A DNA stretch of 64,000 nt, from assembly GCF_001423185.1 (NCBI RefSeq), contig NZ_LMOB01000003.1, positions 439,943 through 503,942 on the forward strand, read 5' to 3'. The notes below the pieces were generated by a model. The model was not told where the DNA came from and searched no databases. It worked only from the letters and a program-made list of their open reading frames with translations. A program made the translations under genes and the position numbers. Below are positions 29,250 through 38,661 of this stretch, one piece after another; position 1 is the first letter of the stretch; each line of letters opens with the position of its first letter. The stretch is from Plantibacter sp. Leaf314 (GTDB lineage: Bacteria > Actinomycetota > Actinomycetes > Actinomycetales > Microbacteriaceae).

Positions 29250-30556
29250 AGCTCTCCGTCATCGGCTGCGGCTACCTGGGCGCCGTGCACGCGGCCGCCA
29301 TGGCATCGATCGGTCACGAGGTCGTCGGCATCGACGTCGACCCCGCGAAGATCGAGGCGCTCGCTGCCGGTCGTTCGCCGATCTTCGAACCGGGACTGCC
29401 CGAGCTCCTCCTCGCCGGTGTCGAGTCCGGTCGCCTGCGGTTCAGCACCGACATGGCCGACGCGGCCGGGGCGACCATGCACTTCGTGGCGGTCGGTACC
29501 CCGCAGAAGGCCGGTTCCAACGCGGCCGATCTGCGCTACGTGGACGCCGCGGTGACGGCGCTCCTCCCGCACCTGTCGGCCGGTGACGTCGTCGTCGGCA
29601 AGTCGACCGTGCCCGTCGGCACCGCAGCGCGCCTCGCGGAGCTCGTCGCCCCCACGGGTGCCGTGCTCGCCTGGAACCCCGAGTTCCTCCGCGAGGGCTT
29701 CGCCGTCCAGGACACCATCGCCCCCGACCGGCTCGTGTACGGTCTGCCGCCGGCTCCCGAGGACGCCGCTGTCGCCCGTGCCGCCTTCGACGAGGTGTAC
29801 GCGCAGGCGCTCGCCACCGGGACGCCGCTCGTCGCCACCGGCTACTCGACCGCCGAGCTCGTCAAGGTCGCCGCCAACGCCTTCCTCGCCACCAAGATCT
29901 CGTTCATCAACGCCATGGCGGAGATCGCCGAGGTCACGGACGCGGACGTCACGGAGCTCGCCGACGCGATCGGGTACGACGCGCGGATCGGCCGTCGCTT
30001 CCTGAACGCCGGCGTCGGCTTCGGCGGCGGCTGCCTGCCGAAGGACATCCGCGCGTTCACGGCGCGAGCGGAGGAGCTCGGTCGCGGCGAGTCGGTCGCG
30101 TTCCTGAAGGAGGTCGACGCCATCAACCTCCGTCGCCGTCAGCGGGTCGTCGACCTCGTCGTCGAGGAGCTCGGTGGGAGCGCCTACCAGAAGCGTGTCG
30201 CGGTGCTCGGACTCGCCTTCAAGCCCGACAGCGACGACGTCCGTGACTCGCCGGCCCTCGACGTGGCCGTCGGGCTCAACGGTCTCGGTGCGAAGGTCCT
30301 CGCGTTCGACCCGGAGGCCGTGCCCAACGCGCGTCGTCTCCACCCGCAGCTCATGTTCGCGGAGTCCGCTGAAGAGGCGGTGACCGACGCCGACATCGTC
30401 GTGGTCGTGACCGAGTGGAAGGCGTTCCGCGCCCTCGACCCGGAGGCGGTGGCGGCGCTGACCGCCGGCAAGATCGTCGTGGACGGCCGCAACTGCCTCG
30501 ACGTCGACGCGTGGCGTGGTGCCGGGTGGCGCTACGTCGGCCTCGGTCGCCCCTGA
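29246..30556 (+). CDS. ugd: UDP-glucose 6-dehydrogenase
   Basis: 436 residues. N-terminal NAD fold (VIGCGYLGAVHAAAMASIGHE without a break to GIDVD), VAVGTPQ, the dimerisation domain with ELVKVAANAFLATKISFINA, and catalytic Cys about 263 in GFGGGCLPKD. The C-terminal domain has GLAFKPDSDDVRDSPAL. It makes UDP-glucuronate for surface polysaccharide. Translationally coupled to tdk. Its 3' end overlaps the opposing VanZ-like gene by 25 bases. Confidence 0.96.
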   Translation: MKLSVIGCGYLGAVHAAAMASIGHEVVGIDVDPAKIEALAAGRSPIFEPGLPELLLAGVESGRLRFSTDMADAAGATMHFVAVGTPQKAGSNAADLRYVDAAVTALLPHLSAGDVVVGKSTVPVGTAARLAELVAPTGAVLAWNPEFLREGFAVQDTIAPDRLVYGLPPAPEDAAVARAAFDEVYAQALATGTPLVATGYSTAELVKVAANAFLATKISFINAMAEIAEVTDADVTELADAIGYDARIGRRFLNAGVGFGGGCLPKDIRAFTARAEELGRGESVAFLKEVDAINLRRRQRVVDLVVEELGGSAYQKRVAVLGLAFKPDSDDVRDSPALDVAVGLNGLGAKVLAFDPEAVPNARRLHPQLMFAESAEEAVTDADIVVVVTEWKAFRALDPEAVAALTAGKIVVDGRNCLDVDAWRGAGWRYVGLGRP

Positions 30557-30969
30557 GCGCTGACGAGGAGTCGGACGACGAGCACGATCGTCGCGCCGAG
30601 CAGCCCTCCGGCGGCGTTCGCGTAGACGTCGGCGATGGTCGCGACCCGAGCGGGGAGCAGCGTCTGGCCGAGCTCGATGGCGACGGAGAACGTCGTCGTC
30701 GTCAACGGAGCGATCCACCACAGCTTCAGGGGGAGCTCCAACGCGAGGAGTGCGCCGAGCGGGATGAACAGGACGACGTTCGCGGCGGACTCGACGAAGC
30801 GGTAGTCGAACCAGGACGGCGCTCCGGCGGCCTGGAGTCGATCGATCAGCGCCAGCAGGGTGTCCCGCCCACCGGCGTCGACGGGCGTCGGCCAGAACGC
30901 GATCCCGAGCATGACGCACAGGCAGACCAGCAGCAGGACCCCGATGATGATTCGAGGTGTGCGGGTCAT
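30532..30969 (-). CDS. VanZ-like membrane protein
   Basis: 145 residues from ATG 30969, chosen for AGGAG upstream and because it starts directly before the first membrane helix; 31032 is an alternative. There are about four helices. FVESAANVVLFIPLGALL and ELGQTLLPARVATIADVYANAAGG are VanZ-family signatures. Members are implicated in low-level glycopeptide resistance, but the molecular function is unknown. The gene converges on and overlaps ugd by 25 bases. Confidence 0.87.
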   Translation of the reverse strand: MTRTPRIIIGVLLLVCLCVMLGIAFWPTPVDAGGRDTLLALIDRLQAAGAPSWFDYRFVESAANVVLFIPLGALLALELPLKLWWIAPLTTTTFSVAIELGQTLLPARVATIADVYANAAGGLLGATIVLVVRLLVSAQGRPRPT

Positions 30970-31148
30970 CTGCGGTGCGGCTCCTGATCGGTCGTCGGGT
31001 CGTGCCGTCGGCACCTCGCAATCGTAGGCCATGGGGTGCCCGAGACCCGGGCGACGGGCGGCTGCTTGCCCCAAAACGGGGGCGTGCAGCGCCCCGTTCC
31101 GCCCGTCAGCTGGCGGCTAGGCTGTGCCTACCCGAACAAGGAGCACTC

Positions 31149-32948
31149 TTGGCTGACCCACGCCCGGCGACGGCCGGCATCCCCACGAGTGGTCGCCGAC
31201 GGTCCCGCCGCTGGTGGATCGCACTGGCCGTCCTCCTCGTCGTCCTCGCCCTCGGAGCGTGGCTGGGTGTCCGGGCCTCCCTCGCGAAGTCCGCCCTCGA
31301 GGCCGCCCAGGCGGATGCCAAGACCCTCCAGACCGCCGTCCTCGACGGTGATGCGAGCGGCACCGACGCCACCCGACAGTCGTTGTCGGCGCACACCGGC
31401 GAGGCCGTCTCCCTGACGAGCGATCCGGTGTGGCGCGCCGCCGAGGTCCTCCCGTTCCTCGGCGTGAACTTCTCCGCGGTCCGCGAGGCCGCAGCCGCGA
31501 CGGACGACGTGGCGGACGACGTGATCCCGTCGGTCGTCGAGATCGCCGGTCGGGTCAACCTCTCCTCGCTCCTCCCCGGCGACGGGTCGATCGCCACCGA
31601 GCCGTTGCGTGACGTCGCGCCGAGGGTGGCCGAAGCCGCGGCCGCCGCCGACGCCATTGCGGGTCGCGTCGACACGATCAGCACGGACGGTGCCCTCCCG
31701 GTCGTCGCGGACGCCGTCGAGAAGCTCACCCGGACCCTCGACGGGGCGAGCACGATGCTCGACACGGCCGCGCGCGCCACGGCCCTCCTCCCCGACATGG
31801 CAGGCGGGGCGGGGCCGCGGAACATCATGGTGATGATCCAGAACAACGCGGAGGTGCGCTCGAGCGGCGGCATCGCCGGCGCCGTGGCGCTGATCCACGC
31901 GGAGAACGGCGTCATCTCCTTCGCCGGGACCCGCGGCAGTGACGACTTCTCCAAGTTCCCGACCCCGGTCCTGCCGCTCACCCCCTTCGAGCAGAACGTC
32001 TACACCGACAACCTCGGCACCTACATCCAGGACACCAACCTCACCGTCGACTTCAGCCGGACGGGCGAACTCGCCGCCGCCATGGGCACCCGGGTGTTCG
32101 GCGTGCCCATCGACACCGTGGTCGCCATCGACCCCTACGTCCTCGCCCACCTGCTGCAGGCGACCGGCCCGGTCGCCCTGCCGGACGGCTCCGAACTCAC
32201 CGCCGACAACGCCCCGAAGACCCTCCTGAGCGACGTCTACGCGCGGTTCCCGGACCGGCTCGTCCAGGACGCCTTCTTCGCCGCCGTCTCGGGTTCGGTC
32301 TTCGAGACCATGATCTCCCGGTCACCGGACCCCGCCGCGCTCGTCGAGGCGCTGTCGGCATCCGCTGCGGAGAACCGGCTCCACCTCTGGAGTGCCGTGC
32401 CCGCCGAGCAGACGCTCATCGCCCAGACGACGCTCGCCGGGATCCCGCCCGCGACCGACGACGACGCCGTGTACACCGGGGTGTACCTCGAGGACCTCAC
32501 CCGGGCGAAGATGGACTACTACCTGGAGACGAAGGTCGACCTCCGCGACGCCCGCTGCACGAGCCAGGGCGCCGAGTACGTCGTCGCCGTCACCCTCACG
32601 TCCACTGCCCCGGCGGACGCCGCGACGTCCCTCCCCGACTACGTGACCGCGGGCGGACGCTTCGGCACCCCTCCCGGCGACATCGCGACGCGCGTCGTGA
32701 TCCACGGACCACTCGGCGCGGCCCTCCTCGGAGCGAGCGACGGAACCGACCTCGCGGTGAAGGCGGTGACCGACCCGAACGGTCGCCTCTACGCGCAGAC
32801 CGACGTGACCCTCACTCCGGGGGCATCCACCGAACTCGTCTTCACGGTGGTCGCTCCGAAGGCCTCCGACGTACCCCCAAACCTGGTCACAACCCCCGGA
32901 ATCACGGGCAAAACGACGATTTCGACCTTCCCTCGCTGTGGCTCCTGA
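31149..32948 (+). CDS. DUF4012 domain-containing membrane protein
   Basis: 599 residues. The only in-frame codon with a good ribosome site (AAGGAG 31138-31143) is TTG 31149, giving LADPRPATAG; upstream starts lack one. A basic stretch RRRSRRW precedes one membrane helix (about 25-45) and a large extracytoplasmic domain. MVMIQNNAEVRSSGGIAGAV is the DUF4012 hallmark. The family is often found with exopolysaccharide genes, which suits ugd nearby. The function is unproven, with similarity to LytR-CpsA-Psr surroundings only by context. The upstream 180-base gap holds an imperfect hairpin at 31075-31098. Confidence 0.85.
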   Translation: MADPRPATAGIPTSGRRRSRRWWIALAVLLVVLALGAWLGVRASLAKSALEAAQADAKTLQTAVLDGDASGTDATRQSLSAHTGEAVSLTSDPVWRAAEVLPFLGVNFSAVREAAAATDDVADDVIPSVVEIAGRVNLSSLLPGDGSIATEPLRDVAPRVAEAAAAADAIAGRVDTISTDGALPVVADAVEKLTRTLDGASTMLDTAARATALLPDMAGGAGPRNIMVMIQNNAEVRSSGGIAGAVALIHAENGVISFAGTRGSDDFSKFPTPVLPLTPFEQNVYTDNLGTYIQDTNLTVDFSRTGELAAAMGTRVFGVPIDTVVAIDPYVLAHLLQATGPVALPDGSELTADNAPKTLLSDVYARFPDRLVQDAFFAAVSGSVFETMISRSPDPAALVEALSASAAENRLHLWSAVPAEQTLIAQTTLAGIPPATDDDAVYTGVYLEDLTRAKMDYYLETKVDLRDARCTSQGAEYVVAVTLTSTAPADAATSLPDYVTAGGRFGTPPGDIATRVVIHGPLGAALLGASDGTDLAVKAVTDPNGRLYAQTDVTLTPGASTELVFTVVAPKASDVPPNLVTTPGITGKTTISTFPRCGS

Positions 32949-33070
32949 CATAGCATGACAACACCTCAGGAAGCCACGCACCCGAATTCGTGACCCTGGG
33001 GAACCTCGCGCGGACGCCCACCCGAAATCGGCGGACGCAGGGGTACTCGACGTTCCTTGGGGATACACAC

Positions 33071-33619
33071 ATGAAGCGCACCCTTGCCCTAGCATCGCTC
33101 TGCCTGCTCGCCGTCTTCGCGGTCCCGACCGCGGCGAACGCAGCCACCGACTCGTCCACGTACGGCCCTGCCGGCTGTGCCACCCTCACCCCGGTCTCGG
33201 TGACCCAGGGGGAGTCCACCGTGTTCCGTTGCGACGGCACCTTCGACCCCGGCACCCCCGTGACGGTCACGGTCGATGGCCCCGGCTGCAGCGTGCCCGC
33301 CCCCGCCAAGCCGAACACCGCCGGCACGACCGAGCAGGCCGCCGGCCAGAGCGCCGTCCCCACCTCCGGGACGTTCAGCGCCGACACCGCTCGCGCGTTC
33401 GCCGTGACGATCTCGACCGACGCGACGAAGTCGGGCACCTGCATGGTGACCGCGACCCAGGGTGCGACCACCGAGAGCGCCTCCTTCCAGGTCTCCGAGC
33501 GCGAGTTCGCCTCGACCGGCTTCGACGGTGGAGCCCTGCCGTGGATCGGTGGCGGCCTGCTCGTCGTCGGCGCCGGCGTCGTCTCCGCGCTCGCCGTCCG
33601 TCGCCGCAAGACCGCCTGA
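33071..33619 (+). CDS. Small exported protein with LPxTG-like anchor (paralog A)
   Basis: 182 residues. The signal peptide (1-24, ending ANAA) is followed by an Ig-like beta-rich domain with two cysteines (GPAGCATLTP, VFRCDGTF). A Cys/Pro-rich insert and a C-terminal FASTGFDGGALPWIGGG, hydrophobic segment and RRRKTA follow. The motif is ASTG rather than LPxTG, so anchoring may use a class E-like sortase or be membrane retention. The start has no strong ribosome site (GGGGATACACAC). It is followed by a paralog; no known family name applies. Confidence 0.85.
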   Translation: MKRTLALASLCLLAVFAVPTAANAATDSSTYGPAGCATLTPVSVTQGESTVFRCDGTFDPGTPVTVTVDGPGCSVPAPAKPNTAGTTEQAAGQSAVPTSGTFSADTARAFAVTISTDATKSGTCMVTATQGATTESASFQVSEREFASTGFDGGALPWIGGGLLVVGAGVVSALAVRRRKTA

Positions 33620-33864
33620 TCGGGTCATCCGGTCCCGGGTCCGCGAGCATGTCTCGCGGGCCCGGGGCGGCCGGGGTGCCCGTACCCCCAAAGGTGGTCA
33701 CATCCGCGGAATTCCGCGGTTTTCAGCGGTCCCGTCGGCGGCCGCTGCCCTAGCATGATCACGGCCATGGAGGCCACGAGTGACCAGTGCTCGGCTCCAG
33801 GCCCACTGTCCGCATGACGCGTCATCGCACCGCATGCGCCATCCGCACACCTAGGGGCCCGCAC

Positions 33865-34398
33865 ATGAACCGCACTCTCTCCGCCGCCGCACTCGTCCTC
33901 CTCGCCGTCGTCGCGCTGCCCACCGCAGCCAACGCCGTCGAGGGTGAGAGCTACGGACCCGGCAGCTGCAACTCGATCACGCCCGCGAGCGTCGCCCGGG
34001 GTGCAGCCGTCACCTACTCCTGCTCGGACTTCTGGGCGGCGAACCAGACCGTGTCGATCACCATCGACTCGTCGGCCGCAGGCGGATCGACCCGCACGCT
34101 GTCGACCGTCGCCGACGCGGCCGGTGACATCGACGTCTCGATCGACACCGCAGCCGACCCCGCCGGCACCTACACGCTGACGGCCACCCAGGGTGCCGTG
34201 AGCGACTCGTCCGACTTCACCGTGCTCGACCCGGCTGAGGCCGCTGCCGCCGCTGCGTCCGACCCGTCCGCCGGGGGCAACGCCCTCGCCGACACCGGCT
34301 TCGCCGGAACGGCCCTCCCGTGGGCCGCCGGAGGCCTCCTCGCCGTCGGTGCCGCAGCGCTCGGCACCGTCCTCGTGCGCCGCCGCCAGCAGGCCTGA
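33865..34398 (+). CDS. Small exported protein with LPxTG-like anchor (paralog B)
   Basis: 177 residues, same plan as its upstream paralog: signal peptide ending ANA, ESYGPGSCNSITPASVARG against STYGPAGCATLTPVSVTQG, one Ig-like domain, then LADTGFAGTALPWAAGG with a hydrophobic end and RRRQQA. Upstream DNA shares short blocks with paralog A (a CCCCCAAA..TGGTCACA block and TAGCATGA), so both genes and promoters look duplicated. LADTG fits the LAxTG signals of actinobacterial class E sortases. Confidence 0.85.
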   Translation: MNRTLSAAALVLLAVVALPTAANAVEGESYGPGSCNSITPASVARGAAVTYSCSDFWAANQTVSITIDSSAAGGSTRTLSTVADAAGDIDVSIDTAADPAGTYTLTATQGAVSDSSDFTVLDPAEAAAAAASDPSAGGNALADTGFAGTALPWAAGGLLAVGAAALGTVLVRRRQQA

Positions 34399-34521
34399 GA
34401 GCACGGATCGGTCGGGCGTCGACGACGCCGCCCGATCGATCCGGTCCAGGATCGCCCGATTCTCGGAAGTGGCGAACAGCCGCTGAAAAATCGGCTATCC
34501 TAGACAAGGCCTTCGGGCCAT

Positions 34522-34595
<74 letters not shown>

Positions 34596-34600
34596 CAGCA

Positions 34601-34636
34601 AAGCCCGGTCAGATGAGTAATCATCCGACCGGGCTT
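34601..34636 (+). terminator. Terminator of tRNA-Pro
   Basis: AAGCCCGGTCAGATGA pairs with TCATCCGACCGGGCTT around a GTAA loop, with one internal mismatch, followed by TCTCTGTTT. Confidence 0.85.
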
Positions 34637-34703
34637 CTCTGTTTCCCAGGGATGGCGAACCGTCGAGCCGGCGGGTTGCACATCCCGCTACCCCGACAGC
34701 ATT

Positions 34704-34737
34704 AGCCCGGTCAGACAAGCAATTGTCTGACCGGGCT
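34704..34737 (+). terminator. Duplicated terminator
   Basis: AGCCCGGTCAGACAA pairs perfectly with TTGTCTGACCGGGCT around GCAA. Compared with the first terminator, both arms have changed in step, so pairing is kept. Confidence 0.85.
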
Positions 34738-34776
34738 TCTCTGTTTCCCAGGGATGGCGAACCGCCAAGCCGCTCC

Positions 34777-34842
34777 GGTCCCTGAGCTTGTCGAAGGGTG
34801 CTCCGTCCGACCCCGCCTCGGTCCCTGAGCCTGTCGAAGGGC
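34777..34842. repeat. Two REP-like elements
   Basis: Copies at 34777-34799 and 34820-34842, in the same orientation, fill the gap before the 3' end of the phosphoesterase gene. Confidence 0.8.
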
Positions 34843-34862
34843 GGCCTACGCCCCGAACCGCC

Positions 34863-35837
34863 TCAGACCGCGGTACGGCGGGGGAGCAGCGTCACGAGCG
34901 ACGCCTCCGGGCGGCACGCGAAGCGGACCGGCGCGTAGATGGACGTCCCGAGGCCCGCCGACACGTTGAGGTACGCGGAGCGGAGCGCGTGACGCCACAC
35001 GCTGAGCCCCTTCACCTGCTTGCGGGGGATGTCGCAGTTGGTCACCAGCGCGCCGTAGCCGGGCACGCAGACCTGCCCGCCGTGGGTGTGTCCGGCGAAG
35101 ATGAACTGGGCCCCCTGCGTCACGAACGCGTCGAGCACGCGGCGGTACGGGGCGTGCATCACGCCGACCGTCACGGTGTGCGCCAGGGCGGGGTCGTCGG
35201 TCGAGAGGGTCTCCGCGTCGAGCCGCTCGTCGATGAGGGCCGTCAACGTGTCCAGGCGGTCGAAGTGCTTGTGCGGGTCGTCGACGCCGAAGAGGTCGAG
35301 TCGTGTCCCGCGGACGGTGATCTCGCCGACCGCGTTGTTGAGGTCCAGCCAGCCCAGGTCCTCCATGAAGAACCGCTCGAGCGCGCCGGTGTCGAGCGTC
35401 GTCGGGGAGACGTGCTTGGAGGAGGTCTGCGTGAAGTACTTGAACGGGTTCTTCGCGCTCGGACCGTAGTAGTCGTTCGAGCCGTGCACGAACGCGCCGG
35501 GGACGCCGGCGAACACGGACAGCGCGGCACGGATGCCGTCGATGCCGTGCTCGTGGCCGAGGTTGTCGCCGGTGTTGATGACGACGTCCGGGCGGAGCTC
35601 GGCGAGCTCGCGCAACCAGGCCTGCTTGCGACGCTGCCACGGAGCCATGTGGAGGTCGGAGAGGTGGAGCACGGTGATCGGCTCGGCGTCCGGTGGCAGG
35701 ACCGGAGCGGTCACCCGGCGGAGCGTGAAGGCGTTGCGTTCGACGAGGGACGCGTACCCGAAGGTGAGGGCGCCGAGGCCGGCCACGACGGCCGCCGCGG
35801 TGCCGAGTCTGCCGCCGGTGCTCATGGGTGCCGCCAT
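34863..35837 (-). CDS. Metallophosphoesterase, membrane anchored
   Basis: 324 residues. After an N-terminal hydrophobic segment (about 11-28) come the calcineurin-like metal motifs: HLSDLHMAP, INTGDNLGHEHG, HGSNDYYGP, a lone His in VMHAPY and FAGHTHGGQV. The family hydrolyses phosphomonoesters or diesters, often at the membrane (lipid or UDP-diacylglucosamine-like substrates); the substrate here is unknown. AAGGAG sits seven bases before ATG 35837. It shares its 5' region with no divergent gene, and lies downstream of the PBP genes on the same strand, past a terminator. Confidence 0.9.
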   Translation of the reverse strand: MAAPMSTGGRLGTAAAVVAGLGALTFGYASLVERNAFTLRRVTAPVLPPDAEPITVLHLSDLHMAPWQRRKQAWLRELAELRPDVVINTGDNLGHEHGIDGIRAALSVFAGVPGAFVHGSNDYYGPSAKNPFKYFTQTSSKHVSPTTLDTGALERFFMEDLGWLDLNNAVGEITVRGTRLDLFGVDDPHKHFDRLDTLTALIDERLDAETLSTDDPALAHTVTVGVMHAPYRRVLDAFVTQGAQFIFAGHTHGGQVCVPGYGALVTNCDIPRKQVKGLSVWRHALRSAYLNVSAGLGTSIYAPVRFACRPEASLVTLLPRRTAV

Positions 35838-35940
35838 CGATCGTCTCCTTCTCGGTCGTCGGGTGGTTCCGACCGTCCCCCGAGCGTACCGGGTGCGCCC
35901 TCCGAGGACCCTCGGAGCGCCCGTCGTGGAAAACGCCGAA

Positions 35941-35969
35941 GGGCCCGGTCGGGATGTCCGACCGGGCCC
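35941..35969 (-). terminator. Bidirectional-looking terminator after the PBP gene
   Basis: GGGCCCGGTCGG and CCGACCGGGCCC form a 12-bp perfect stem with a 5-nt loop, 20 bases past the PBP stop. Confidence 0.75.
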
Positions 35970-35988
35970 TCCTGGTTGACGCGAACCG

Positions 35989-38541
35989 CTAACAGCTGGT
36001 CTTGGAGACCGTCACGGTGACCTTGCCGTCCTTGCGCGCCGCCGTCCCCGCCGGGGGATCGACCCCCGTCACCTTCGGGGTCGTGGCTGCCGGATCGACC
36101 GCACACTTCTGGCCCACATTCGCGAACCCGGCGCTCTGGAGAGCCGCCTTGGCCTCGTCGTAACTCGCGGCGCCGCTCACGTCGGGGACGGTCGCCAGGA
36201 GGCCGTTGCTGGTGTAGACGGTCACGATGGAGCCCTTCGGCACCGTACCCGAGGGGTTCGTGCTCGCGGCCTGGCCTGCCGGCAGCGCGGAGTCACCGGC
36301 GCCGCCGTTCGCGAAGCCGAAGCCGGCATCCTCGAGCAGCTTCTGCGCCTCTTCGATCGTCTTGCCTGCGACGTCGGGCACCTGGACCGACTGGCCGTTG
36401 ATCAGCGACGGATCCGGGTCGCCGAACGCCGAGCCGCCGAACTTGGCGTTGGCGGTCAACATGATCCGTGGCCAGATCTTGTGTCGGATCGTGGCCACCT
36501 GGCCGGCGTCGAAGTACGTGCGGCGGAGGTTGACGTGGCCGGTCGCATTGAAGACACCGACGATCGTCGCGGCCTGGGTGCTGGCACCGCTCATCCACGT
36601 GGCCTCGTTGTTGTCGGTCGTGCCCGTCTTGCCGATGAGCGGGATGCCGTCGCCGGTGCGCGACGAGCTCGTCGTGCCGCCGTTGAAGGTGGCCTGCAGG
36701 GCTACGTTGGCGGTGGCCGCGACGTTCGCCTCGAGGCCGACGCGGCAGTTGGCCGCCGGGACCGGGATCTCGGTGCCGTCGGGCTTCACGACGCGGTCGA
36801 TCGCGATCGGGTCGCAGGTGGTGCCGCCGGACGCGAAGGTCGCGAAGGCGGTCGCCATGCTGAGCGGCGCGACCTCGTTGGTACCGAGGACGGTCGCGGG
36901 GGACTGGAGCAGCGGCCCGCCGTCTGCGCGGTGGACGCCCATCGACTCGGCCGTCTTGCGGATGCCGCAGAGGTCGAGCTGCTTCGCCATCGCGATGAAG
37001 CCGGTGTTGATGGACAGCTTCGTCGACTGGAGTGCGGTGTACTGGCCACCGTTGCCACCCTCGTCGTTGCCGGGGTTCCAGTCGGAGCCGGCGTACACGG
37101 TGCCACCGTCGGCGCAGGAGTCCTTGAACGTGCCCCACGGCGATCGCTTGCGGCCGTCGACGCCCTCGTTCAGGCCGTGGCCTTCCTTGAGCCACTCGGC
37201 CAGCGTGAAGGTCTTGTACGTCGATCCGGGCTGGAAGCCGGTGGACCCGCCGTAGTCGACGTCGGTGTTGTAGTTGACGGCCGAGTAGTTCGACCCGAGG
37301 GCGAGGGTGTCCTCGTCGCTCGCATAGTCCTTGTTCTGCGCCATGGCGAGGATGCGCCCGGTTCCGGGCTGGACCGTCACCGCCACCGCGCCGATGTCGA
37401 GCTGGTCGCTCGCGTGCGGGATGTAGGCGTCGAGCGCGGTCTGTGCCGAGTACTGCAGGTCGAGGTCGAGGGTCGTGAACACGTCGTAGCCGCCGCGGTT
37501 GAAGGCGGCCCAGCGCTCGTCCTCGGTCGCACCGAAGATCGGGTTGTTCTGGAACACCCGCGTGACGTAGTCGCAGAAGTAGCCCGCTCCCGGGCTCACG
37601 TTCACGGCCGTGATGCACCCGGTGCTCGACGGCGTGATCGTCGGGGTGATGACCGTGACGATCGCCGCGTCGTACTGCTCCTGCGTGATCTTCTTCTCGG
37701 CGAGCATCTTGCCGAGGATGTAGTCGCGCCGGTCCTTCGTCTTGCTGTAGCCGTCGGCCGCGCCGTTCACCTCGTTCTCGGGCTGGTCGAAGCGCAGGTT
37801 CGACGGGTTGTTCACCACGGCGAGCAGCGTCGCCGCCTGCTCGAGGGTGAGGTTCGCCGCCGTCGTGTTGAAGTAGTAGTTGGCGGCGGCCTCGATGCCG
37901 TACACGCGCCCGCCGAAGCCGGTGATGTTCAGGTAGCCGCGCAGGATGTCCTGCTTGCCGTAGCGCTTCTCCAGGCCGATGGCCATGCGCATCTCCTTGA
38001 GCTTGCGCTCCGGAGTCGTCTTCGTCGCCTCTTCGTACGCGGCCTTCATCTTGGCCTCGTCGGTGATGGCCTCGGCCTTCTGCACGAGCACGTTCTTCAC
38101 GTACTGCTGCGTGATCGACGAACCACCCTGCAGATCGCGCCCCGTCGCGCTGATCGCGACGGCTCGGATCGTTCCCGTGAGGTCGACGCCGCCGTGCTCG
38201 TAGAAGCGCGGGTCTTCAGCAGCGATCGCCGCGTCCTTGACGAACTGGTTGATCTGGTCCCAGCCCACCTCGATGCGGTTCTGCTGGTAGAAGGACGCGA
38301 GCAGCTGCGGGTTGCCCGCACTGTCGGTCGCGTAGATGTTGGACTTCTGCGCCAGCTCGTCGAGGGCCAGGTAGTCGGGGAGACCGTCGAACACGTTGAT
38401 CGTGCTGTTGGTCGCGATCCCGGTGACGGCGAGGGCCGGCGTGACCGTCGCGGTGACGAGGACACCCGCCGCGACGCTCAGCCCGAGGAAGCCCAGGAGG
38501 CCGCCGAGCACACCGGTGGCCGTGCGATGTTGTTGAGGCAT
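35989..38541 (-). CDS. Class A penicillin-binding protein with PASTA domains
   Basis: 850 residues. One N-terminal membrane helix (about 10-40) precedes the GT51 glycosyltransferase domain (AAEDPRFYEHGGVD at about 107; GGSSITQQYVKN). The transpeptidase domain has STYK (about 440), SIN (about 507) and KTGT (about 637). Two C-terminal PASTA domains (about 700-850, VPDVAGKTIEEAQKLL and VPDVSGAASYDEAKAAL) likely sense peptidoglycan. It polymerises and cross-links the wall. A closely similar PBP gene lies upstream on the same strand, so the pair is a tandem duplication. Confidence 0.94.
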   Translation of the reverse strand: MPQQHRTATGVLGGLLGFLGLSVAAGVLVTATVTPALAVTGIATNSTINVFDGLPDYLALDELAQKSNIYATDSAGNPQLLASFYQQNRIEVGWDQINQFVKDAAIAAEDPRFYEHGGVDLTGTIRAVAISATGRDLQGGSSITQQYVKNVLVQKAEAITDEAKMKAAYEEATKTTPERKLKEMRMAIGLEKRYGKQDILRGYLNITGFGGRVYGIEAAANYYFNTTAANLTLEQAATLLAVVNNPSNLRFDQPENEVNGAADGYSKTKDRRDYILGKMLAEKKITQEQYDAAIVTVITPTITPSSTGCITAVNVSPGAGYFCDYVTRVFQNNPIFGATEDERWAAFNRGGYDVFTTLDLDLQYSAQTALDAYIPHASDQLDIGAVAVTVQPGTGRILAMAQNKDYASDEDTLALGSNYSAVNYNTDVDYGGSTGFQPGSTYKTFTLAEWLKEGHGLNEGVDGRKRSPWGTFKDSCADGGTVYAGSDWNPGNDEGGNGGQYTALQSTKLSINTGFIAMAKQLDLCGIRKTAESMGVHRADGGPLLQSPATVLGTNEVAPLSMATAFATFASGGTTCDPIAIDRVVKPDGTEIPVPAANCRVGLEANVAATANVALQATFNGGTTSSSRTGDGIPLIGKTGTTDNNEATWMSGASTQAATIVGVFNATGHVNLRRTYFDAGQVATIRHKIWPRIMLTANAKFGGSAFGDPDPSLINGQSVQVPDVAGKTIEEAQKLLEDAGFGFANGGAGDSALPAGQAASTNPSGTVPKGSIVTVYTSNGLLATVPDVSGAASYDEAKAALQSAGFANVGQKCAVDPAATTPKVTGVDPPAGTAARKDGKVTVTVSKTSC

Positions 38542-38661
38542 GGATCGATGCTAAGCGACATTCCTGAAAAAGGCCCGCTCAGAGCGACGTCGAAACCCGA
38601 TCGTTGTCGGGCCGGCGGCGGGAGGTCGGGAAGCCGACCGCCCCGCCCGCCGTCCGTCCGA

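Noticed and set aside
30957..32948. Longer 663-residue DUF4012 start
   Set aside because: The extra N-terminus has no ribosome site and reads over the VanZ-like gene start and a hairpin.
34673..34702. Second tRNA-Pro gene
   Set aside because: Only the 3' acceptor strand and a damaged T arm remain; there is no D or anticodon arm.
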